DNA of 64,000 nt, taken from NCBI RefSeq assembly GCF_033115175.1, contig NC_084835.1, positions 60,928,448 to 60,992,447 on the forward strand, written 5' to 3'. This DNA comes from Lepus europaeus (Eukaryota; Chordata; Mammalia; Lagomorpha; Leporidae). Positions 56,121 to 64,000 of the stretch are shown in pieces. Both the position numbers and the translations under genes were made by a program. The first letter of the stretch is position 1. The number at the start of each line of letters is the position of its first letter. The notes beneath the pieces were generated by a model, which saw nothing but the letters and a program-made list of their open reading frames with translations, was not told where the DNA came from and ran no database searches.

Positions 56121-57957
56121 ACGGGGAAAGAAGAGAGGTAGGAGTGGATCAAACTCTGCAACTATCTTGATTTGACATTTGGATCTGCGGTAGCACTTTG
56201 AGTGAATGAATGAAATAGTTTTCAGTGCTTCAATAAAATTTTACATTTTAAGTGTAACGGTTTTTCAAATGCCCCACCCCCACCCCCATCTTGCTTCAGA
56301 CAGCCTTAGGCTCCTGGCCTAGCTAACTGCGTGCAACGGAAGGCTTGGGGGGGGACTGATGAGAAGAAACCCGAGTAACTGCCACTCACAGTGTTCTGGC
56401 AGTGAAACTGGCGAGGATACAGGTCCTCGACAACAGGGTGCCCGCAGCTCTCCCGCAGGAGAGAGCCCCCTGCCCAGCCCACCGCTGCTGCCCGGTGCTT
56501 GTAGATACCTGAGAAGCCGGTAGTCCCCGAGCTCATCTTGCCCCAGTCCCCGGTGGGCCCCAGGACGAGCAGACCTACCATCCCCACCCAGGAGCCCATT
56601 TGGGGACTCAAGGTCTGTGGCCCATGTTATTGCAAGCAGTACTCCTCTTCTTCAGGAATTCCGCTTACTGGATCCTTATCTGACCTCGTGCTTAAAAGTC
56701 TGTATTAATCATTTGCTTCTTGATATGATCTTCCATCATCCTGCTACCTCTCCTCACACATGTATACTTGTTGAGCCTTTGATTGCAAAAGTGAAAATCT
56801 GAAGTCTCAGCCAAGGGAGCCTGCTACCTCAAAGAGATCAACAAGAGAGAATCGGCCACTCTGCTACCTGGGCTTCCCATTTTCATGAGATCATGCACTA
56901 TACTGGAGCGGTTAAAAAAAAAAAAAGTATGTGGATGTTCCAGTGGAGTTTCATGCTGGTGAGAGGATGAGGACCAAAATAAGGAGACCAAAGACAATCC
57001 AGTCCCTCTACCTCTGAGTAACTTCTTTAACTTAGGTGAAGAAGTTAACACGAGGCTAGGATTTCCTTCCTAAAATGTGTTCCTTCTACCAGCTGCGATC
57101 TATTCAGGCTACACTACACGCTAGGCTCTGTGCTCAATGCGGGAGGTTGTCTTAGGCCGGGTCACCCAGGAACAGATCTTGGGTTTAGGGTAGAAATACA
57201 AGTGGCTTTTAGTTAGAGAAGTAATCCCAGAAAGCACTATAAGCAGAGTGAGAATGTGAGTCAAGAGAGGGTGTATTCATGAGCAGGTTACCACTGTGGG
57301 CAACCAGGCTCAATTCCCTGAGAAGCTCACAGGAGGCAAATGTGGAGCAGCCTCAGGGTGGGAACATCCAGGGGTGGGCAGCTGAGGAAGGTGGCTGGGG
57401 TGGGAGTGCTCTGCCTAGGGCTCTAATTGCTTAGGCCAGTGGACTACACTGGTAACCTTACTGTGAATTTTAGGTGACCCTGCAGGATAGTCTTTACCAT
57501 AAGGATGCTAATTTGCCTCTACCTTTATCTGCTGGCCACCATTGCATTTCAAAGGGGGTGGGGGGTTTGTCCAGAGGCCCCTTCCCTCACAATTCCTAGC
57601 AACTTCTGTTTGTTTACTCCTCCTTGAAGGTAACAGCCAAGCTGCCTTTGAGCCTCACTGGAAGGCCTCTGCTGAACTTGAGGGCATTCAAATTTGTCTA
57701 AGGAAGAAAGGCTGTAGGAATCCTCCCAGTGGGACACTGGCCTTGCCCTGTTTGCTCAGCAGTGAAGATTTCTCATTTCAGTCTAAGCACACATCACTCC
57801 TGGCTCTCTGGGGACAGCAGTGTCCCCTGCAGAGTGGCTGACCAGAGGGGTGCTGTCAGGCCAGCCCCTAACATTGGTAGGCTTGAGAACAGAGTACCAA
57901 TGGAGACCACGTGTCTATATAATTCAAAATTATTCATCAAGATAGCAAGCTACCATA
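56121..57957. other. Upstream flank of PTPRM, mostly unique
   Basis: About 1.8 kb with no recognised gene. C-rich run at 56271-56288 and G run at 56346-56355. Part of 57150-57850 has the look of an old LTR or LINE relic, but I could not assign it. Confidence 0.4.
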
Positions 57958-58162
57958 CAAGGGTAATTCAAAAAGTTTGTGTAAAAAAAATGGAACCAAT
58001 GGTGCCAAAAAATGTGAAATTCATGCAAAGGGATTTTCAAAAATTCACGAAACATGTGTATGTATTCATGAAAACTTTGCATAGAATACTTCAATTTGTT
58101 TTGCACCCAAATAAGCTTGTCTCTTGATTCCATTTTCCTGGGAAGTTTTTGAAATGCCCTCA
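57958..58162. mobile_element. Mariner-type palindromic MITE, TA-flanked
   Basis: Starts caagggtaattcaaaaagtt and ends gggaagtttttgaaatgccc tca, flanked by TA (57956-57957 and 58163-58164). The internal atggtgccaaaaaatgtgaa and ttttgcacccaaataagctt are the family marks. Confidence 0.8.
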
Positions 58163-58213
58163 TACACAGCAGCACCCAGCTCTTCTTAGTTCAGTTTTGC
58201 CCTTCGGTGGCAC

Positions 58214-58710
58214 TGATGTAGTCAGGCATACAGGATACAGGCAAACAGATTTGTGAGCTAGAAGACCACACCTTCACCACGCCCCTTTGTGACCTCATGC
58301 CCCTATCTAGCCACACCTGTGTGTCCACTGGCCAATCAGGTTAATTAACCACTCCATTTTGGAAGTGAATTAAAAGCCTGGGACACAGTTTATTCTCTCT
58401 CTTCTTTTGGCTTTTTGACCTTTTGCCATTGCGGGCCATGCTGCCCTGAGCATGCAGGGCGCATGGCCTTTGGCCACCCGCCTCATGCTTCCTGGCCTAC
58501 ATGCTCTTCCACATGGCTGACTCCTGGTGCTTGATATGAATCCAGATTTATCTCTCTTTTAGATAGGGCCCTCACTGTCCTATCCATTTCTCTCATTTCA
58601 TAAAAGCTTAAAACATATCATACTGCCTCGTTTATTTATGCCGGTATTTAGAATTCTTCTCTGAATATTAGGCAAGAATCCATACAGGCTTACTAATATT
58701 GGGAATTTAT
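58214..58710 (+). mobile_element. Solo-LTR-like element, copy 2
   Basis: Starts tgatgtag and is collinear with 35393-35855: gatttgtgagctagaagacc, cctcatgcccctatct, ggccaatcagg, ttggaagtgaattaaaagcc, tctctcatttcataaaagct, and gtatttagaattcttctctg aatattaggcaagaatcca. A middle segment is longer than in copy 1. No internal genes are attached. Ends are approximate. Confidence 0.7.
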
Positions 58711-58794
58711 TAATAAGCACACACGATGATATCGTAGGGCACCCCATATTCTGATATCACAGGTGGGACTTTTAGGGGGTCAGCCTCTGGTTTC

Positions 58795-58908
58795 AGCACT
58801 TTTCTAGTGCTCTGTAGCCACAGGTGACTAGAGGCTGCTGTATTGGAAAGCACAGATACAGAACATGTTCATCACCATAGACAGTTCGATTTGACAATAC
58901 TGATCTAA
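58795..58908. mobile_element. hAT-Charlie (MER-type) fragment
   Basis: tagccacaggtgactagagg ctgctgtattggaaagcaca gatacagaacatgttcatca and agttcgatttgacaatactg match the common mammalian element whose ends read gtattggacagc and gttctattggacagc. Confidence 0.72.
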
Positions 58909-59460
58909 AGGATTAATTCTGTATTCAAATCACACATAATCTTGAGTGTATGCATTCATCAAAATGTTAATTAATTTTTTTAATCCAGAAAACTAAAAAT
59001 ATTTCCTATAGTTGAGTGATTTCTTCCAAACGATTCTAAATTACCTTTTGGAATTAAGATGCAAAATGTAAATTATGACTATGGATATCAACATTAAACA
59101 AAAGTTATTTTTAAAAGGTTAACATTTTAATATTTGATGATTTAATTATGCCTTATTAATTTTTCAATAAAACAAACATATTAGCAATTCTAACATTCAG
59201 TGTGCACCTAGTTGCCAATGAAAAGAATCAGTATTGTGTTTCACTTTGCTATAACTATATATCTACCTTTTTATAGTAATATTATTTAATTTTACAAGAT
59301 TGCCATGTTCAACCACAGGCAAGTACTATACAAACGTGCTGCTTCCGCCAGAACTATGCATTGGAAAACAAAGAAAAATAAGACAGTGGATGTTTGGTTC
59401 AGTTGAGAGGTAACACTCATTATCTAAGACCACCGGATATGCATGCTGGCTATATTTGGC
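58909..59460. other. AT-rich unique sequence
   Basis: No recognised gene or repeat. Confidence 0.4.
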
Positions 59461-59531
59461 CACTTGTATAACAAAATAGCTGAGGCAGGCTAACTTTCCA
59501 AGAAGCTTGTTTAGCTCACAGTTTTCTAGGC

Positions 59532-59812
59532 TGTCTCGGTTCATGTCTCGGCTGCTCCTCTTCCAATCAAGCTCTCTGCTATGGCCTGTGAAAGCAGTGG
59601 AAAATGGCCTACGTCCTTGGACCCCTGCATCCACGTGGGAGACCCAGAAGAAGTTCCTGGCTTATGGCTTCAAGTTGGCCCAGCTCCAGCCTTTGCAGCC
59701 ATTTGGGGAGCGAACCAACGGATGGAAGACCTTTCTCTCTGTCTCTCCCTCTCTCTGTCTGTAGCTCTATCTCTCAAATAAATAAATAAAAATCTTTAAA
59801 AAAAAAAAATAA
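59532..59812 (+). mobile_element. CSINE, 5'-truncated, inside the MaLR element
   Basis: Starts at tctcggctgctcctcttcca, so the Pol III A box and most of the head are absent. The body and tail aaataaataaataaaaatct are normal. Confidence 0.9.
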
Positions 59813-59984
59813 ACAGCAACTCACACAGTTCCAAGATAAAGTAGGATAGGCACATTCCAAAGGGGAGGAATGGGCAAGCAGAAAAGAGTAATCAGCGTAA
59901 GGCAAGTCAAACTCCTTGGAGCTAAAGCTCCACGTTGGGCATCTTGTGCACATTGTGGCAAGGGGTTGGCCTCCAAGGCCTTTT

Positions 59985-60245
59985 TTTAAAAAAATATATT
60001 TTATTTATTTATTTGAGAGGTTCTGCTGGTTCACTCCCCAAAAGGCCACAATGGCCGGAGCTGAGCCGATCTGAAGCCAGGAGCTTCTTCCAGGTGCAAT
60101 GGCCCAAGTGCTTGGGCCATCTTCTGCTGCTTTCCCAGGCCATAGCAGAGAGCTGGATAGGAAGAGGGGCAGCCAGGACTAGAACTGGCGCTCATATGGG
60201 ATGCTGGTGCCACAGGTGGAAGATTAACCTGCTGTACCACAGCGC
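59985..60245 (-). mobile_element. CSINE, minus strand, internal deletion, inside the MaLR element
   Basis: tatatttatttatttattta-like start, gagaggttctgctggttcac (deletion joins the tail to the body) and end ctgctgtaccacagcgcc. caaggcctttttt flanks at about 59973 and 60246 form the target-site duplication. Confidence 0.92.
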
Positions 60246-61089
60246 CAAGGCCTTTTTGAAAAGCCCCGCCCTTGGGGCTTTGCTGGTTGCCACCCATGTG
60301 GCTGTTCTGTGGAGCTGCACACTGATGTTGGCAGCTTGTCAAGGCTGGCAGCTTGCAGCTCTCCACAGTGGGTAGTTCATGTGGCTGACACCTGCCTACC
60401 TGATGTCTCCTCTCCCACTCCACCCTCACAGCTTCACTACCTGTTGTCCCAACAGGGACTCCATCCCTGGCCTCCCTTTGAGATCTCAAAGGCTTTCCTT
60501 TGAGATTCTAGTGAAAGTCACCATGACTGCATAACTCACATCCGTGCACCTGCAAAATCAGCTCTGGTACCATACAAACTACGCCCGGCCCTGCTTGAAT
60601 CAGAGCTACAGTGGTTGCAGAGTGCTGTGTCAGAAAATCAGAATCCCAGGGCGGGCCCGGGCTCAGGCAGCGAGCCAGTTCCGAACACCCTGGGGTTCCA
60701 TGAAATAACTCTGCTCCGGAACATCTCTGGGCTTGTGACAGGAGGGATGGCCTTGAAGATTTCGGAGATATCCTTCAGAGCTTTTTCTAATTTGTCCCAA
60801 TGCAAAGCAACTGGTTCCCTCTTCCAAGCACTAATCTCTTTAGCAAGTGGCTCCTCTACTGTAACCTTACATGCTATTTTTCTGCTCCTTTCCCGACCAA
60901 GCTGTGAATTTTCCAAATCTTTCTGCTCTGCTTCCCTTTTAATTATATATTCTGCCTTTAGGTCATGCCATTGCTCCTGCATGCTACTGTATGCATTGAA
61001 AGTCACCAAGCAGCAGCCTGCATGCTTTGTTGTTTAGATATTCCCTCCACTAGATATCCCAGTTCATCACTTTTAAATTTGGTCTCCTA

Positions 61090-61325
61090 GGGTGGGCATT
61101 TGGTGCAGTGGTTAAGGTGCTATTTTGGGAAGCCTGCATCCCATATTGGACTGCCTGAGTTTGAGTTCCCGCCTTCTGCTTCATATTCCAGCCCCCTGCT
61201 AATACCCATCCTGGGAGGCAGCAGGTAGTGGTTCAACTACTTAAGTCCCTGCCAATCACGTGGGAGTCCCAGATTGAATTCTGGGCTCCTGGTTTCACCC
61301 TGGCCCAGTCCTGACTGTTGCAAGC

Positions 61326-61397
<72 letters not shown>

Positions 61398-61437
61398 TTT
61401 GCTCTGCCTTTCAAATATGTAAAAATAAATCAATCTG
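61090..61437 (+). mobile_element. CSINE, older subfamily, with long (CT)n, inside the MaLR element
   Basis: Head gggtgggcatttggtgcagt, body ggactgcctgagtttgagtt and ctgggaggcagcaggtagtg, then a greatly expanded (CT)n at 61328-61399 before gctctgcctttcaaata. Confidence 0.9.
61328..61399. repeat. (CT)n microsatellite grown from a CSINE
   Basis: About 36 CT units with a single ttt interruption near 61371, exactly where the CSINE family has its pyrimidine stretch. Confidence 0.95.
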
Positions 61438-62199
61438 GCCACCCATATACTTCTGGCACAGACATGGTTCAGCCAAATTCTTTACAGTAGCATGACAAAG
61501 GTGGCCTTTACCCCAAATTCTGGTAGAATATTCCTCATTTGCATCTGAGGCCTTGTCAGCATAGCCTGTCCTGTCCACCTATCTTTCTATCAGTGTTCTG
61601 GTGATGATCACTTAGCCAGTCTCTAAAATGTTCCAGCTCTTTCAGAGGCTCCTTATCATTAACCCCTCACTAGAATCACCTGTAATGCTCCCTCAACGGC
61701 ATTCCAAGCTTTTTCTAGCCTGCTCCTCCAAGCTCTTCCAAGCTCCGCCAATTACCCAATTCCACAGCTGCCTCTGGATTTTCAGGTGTAGTTATAGCAA
61801 CAATCCCACCCTCATTGCACTTTTCTGTAATGGTGACTTTTCATCATTTTATATACCTGAGGCAGGCTAACTTTCTAAAGAAAAGAGGTTTATTTAGCTC
61901 AAAGTTTTGGAGGTGATGGTCCAAATGGCATTGCACAGGCTCTTACAAGGCCCTCCACTGGCTGTCTCACATTATGTGGGGAGTGTGTGTGTATTTGTGT
62001 CCCTATTTCTCTGCTTCTAAAGTCACCAGGGCAATTGGGGGTACCAGCCTGACGACTTTATCTAATCCTAATATCCTCTGAAAGGCCTCACCTCTAAAAC
62101 CATAGTTAGTTAACTTTCTGCCTTCTTTGTGCCCCATAATGTGGATGAAATTTCAACACAGCCTTGAGGGACACTGAAACCATATCCAAACCATAGCAG

Positions 62200-62974
62200 A
62201 ATTTCAGAGGAAAGATTTACCATTTTAATTCTTTTGACTTTTCTTTTAATCAGGTGCTTCCACTTTTAATCACAACATCCATGCTCCCAGGACTGTCTGC
62301 CTTCCACGTCAGCAGCAGCACACCCCACAAACAGCAGCAGTTGCCTTTTGCTTCTGGGGCATGGGGCAAAGGTTATGGTAAAGTGTTTTCTGGGCCCTGA
62401 GCAGTGTTGATTCTGAGAGCAGAGGTTTAAGGTTATGTTTAAACTCTCCTAGCACTGAGCTTCAGACTTTCCGACAGAGGTGACCAGGTTCCCTAATAAA
62501 TTGATTTTCACACATTTTATAGGAGTTCATCATGCTGGGTCTCCAGACAGAATTACTGGCTGGACTGCTGCAGTGATGGCCGTTTTGCTCCCAAGATTTG
62601 TACAAATTGTGTTAAAGTAAAAATGTAAATAGAGAAGTGAACACAGCTCTAACTATAGCCCATCCCCCTTTTCCTAAACATTATATAGAATTAGGATGCT
62701 AACCCTTAAGCCACTCAAAGTGTCACCTCACCTGCCAAAGAACATAGACAAATGATTATTAAAATACTTCCCAAGGTCACTTTATTGGGACTGCTCTGAC
62801 TCTCTGGAAAAGGAGAAGAAAAGATTGCCATTGTTTTCATGACTCATCCCATCTTCAAATGTGCATTGAAATCATAAAAGTGTATTCTGAGATAATGAAT
62901 GGAAAATATATGTAGGCACTTCTGTGTAGGTTTCCACAGCAAGAGAGTCTTTTTCTGTTTGTTTGTTTATTTTT
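62200..62974. other. Unique upstream sequence
   Basis: About 0.8 kb, no recognised feature. Confidence 0.4.
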
Positions 62975-63309
62975 ATTTATTTATTTATTTTTTTGACAGG
63001 CAGAGTGGATAGTGAGAGAGAGACAGAGAGAAAGGTCTTCCTTTTTGCCGTTGGTTCACCCTCCAATGGCCGCTGCGGCCGGCACATCTCGCTGATCCGA
63101 AGCCAGGAGCCAGGTGTTTCTCCTGGTCTCCCATGCGGGTGCAGGGCCCAAGCACTTGGGCCATCCTCCACTGCCTTCCCGGGCCATAGCAGAGAGCTGG
63201 CCTGGAAGAGGGGCAACCGGGATAGAATCCGGCGCCTCAACCGGGACTAGAACCTGGTGTGCCGGCGCCGCAAGGCAGAGGATTAGCCTGTTAAGCCACG
63301 GCGCCGGCC
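62975..63309 (-). mobile_element. CSINE, young, minus strand
   Basis: tttttgacaggcagagtgga start, ggccgctgcggccggcacat and end taagccacggcgccggcc. tgtttgttt-type sequence lies on both sides. Confidence 0.95.
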
Positions 63310-64000
63310 TGTTCATTTGTTTTTAATCAAAAATAGCAATGTTGTGGGAGGGAAGGAGGAGGGGAGGGAAGAAAGAAGCTAGCTCTGAGTAAAACAAGTT
63401 CGTGTCCACTTCCTGGCTTGGTATTACATGTGAAAGCTCTGTGTAAACTCTAAGTGAGCACAACCGATTGTTTATTATGCTAATCTCTGATTAAGCAACA
63501 CTTAAGTGGGAGCTGCTGTATACCACTCCCCACGTCCCTCCCCCCACCCCAGTTACCCTTACCTAAGGGAACTTTGTGAACCACATTCGGCACTGGGGAT
63601 GGGACCCTGACACACAGATCCCTCAAGTCATCACACTCACCATCTGTGTCACTTTGCTTTGCTGGGACAGTACAGGAGCAAATACAACTAGTCATGAAGG
63701 ACTTGCTACACAGCCTCACTCTCATTTTGAATGTGGACTTAGTCCATTCTCGGTCTTGAGAACACAATACTACAGGCTGGATGAGTTACAAAGAACAGAG
63801 GCTAAACTTGGCTCCCATCTCTAGAGGTCCAAGGTTATCTGGGCAAGTGGTCATTTCAGCAGGCCTAGGTAGCTTTCCAACTGGCAGAGTCCCGATGCAG
63901 CATAATAAGAGAAGGACAATGTGTGTGTGTCCATCCGTCTGCTTTTTTCTCTCAAGAAGCCACCAATGTCCAATCATGGAAGCTCCAACCTGATGACTTT
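63310..64000. other. Unique upstream sequence to the window end
   Basis: No recognised gene or repeat. There are short purine-rich (63347-63376) and C-rich (63528-63550) patches. Confidence 0.4.

Larger units (their letters stand above)
59461..62199 (-). mobile_element. Decayed MaLR (MST/THE1-like) retroelement, antisense, LTR-internal-LTR
   Basis: Two related LTR parts bracket an internal region. The left one has gctgaggcaggctaactttc, aagaagcttgtttagctcac (59480-59531); the right one has cctgaggcaggctaactttc taaagaaaagaggtttattt (61856-62199) and ends accatatccaaaccatagca. The internal region includes gggcttgtgacaggagggat, caagctgtgaattttccaaa and ctgctctgcttccctttta, which I recognise as reverse-complement MaLR internal sequence. 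This class is non-coding or nearly so. I see no gag, pol or env-like ORF. CSINEs at 59532, 59985 and 61090 are later insertions. Confidence 0.75.

Noticed and set aside
61233..61442. ORFs made of repeated Leu-Ser or Arg-Glu over (CT)n tracts
   Set aside because: These are translations of dinucleotide microsatellites inside CSINEs (also near 3285, 4198 and 6022).
59461..62199. Possible intact endogenous retrovirus with coding genes
   Set aside because: Only MaLR-type LTR and internal non-coding sequence is recognisable. No retroviral protein ORFs were seen on either strand.

Overview
This window is mammalian nuclear DNA, almost certainly from a lagomorph (rabbit or hare). The diagnostic evidence is nearly forty copies of the tRNA-derived C-repeat (CSINE) family. 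Each complete copy has a head resembling ggccggcgccgtggctca, Pol III A and B boxes, a pyrimidine (CT)n stretch near the 3' end, and an A-rich tail. Many are bounded by target-site duplications. This family is lagomorph-specific. There are no bacterial-style operons, and coding density is extremely low.

Only one protein-coding segment is supported: exon 1 of PTPRM, the receptor-type protein tyrosine phosphatase mu, on the minus strand at 54783-54852. It encodes the signal peptide and the first residues of the mature protein. It ends in a consensus splice donor in phase 1 and lies inside a large CpG island at about 53825-56120 that must hold the promoter. Everything below 54783 is therefore the 5' part of the very long PTPRM intron 1, read backwards on the given strand. 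Everything above about 56.1 kb is the region upstream of the gene.

The intron (1-54782) is mostly unique sequence with a dense scatter of repeats. These are young and old CSINEs, a palindromic TA-flanked mariner-type MITE family, MER2/Tigger-type DNA transposon remnants, MIR and L2 relics, MaLR/MLT1 LTRs, one solo-LTR-like element and several microsatellites. It also holds a 50-nt U6 snRNA 5' fragment and a small unidentified retrocopy with a perfect 15-bp target-site duplication. Several repeat-poor, homeodomain-motif-rich blocks are candidate intronic enhancers; the best is about 25540-26110.

The upstream flank (56121-64000) holds another mariner MITE, a second copy of the solo-LTR-like element, a hAT-Charlie fragment, and a decayed antisense MaLR retroelement (59461-62199) with both LTR remnants and an internal region. 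That element was later invaded by three CSINEs.

I found no convincing novel multi-gene system. The more interesting observations are the regulatory architecture around PTPRM exon 1, the U6 fragment joined to unrelated sequence, the unidentified retrocopy, and the strand bias and nesting of the transposable elements.
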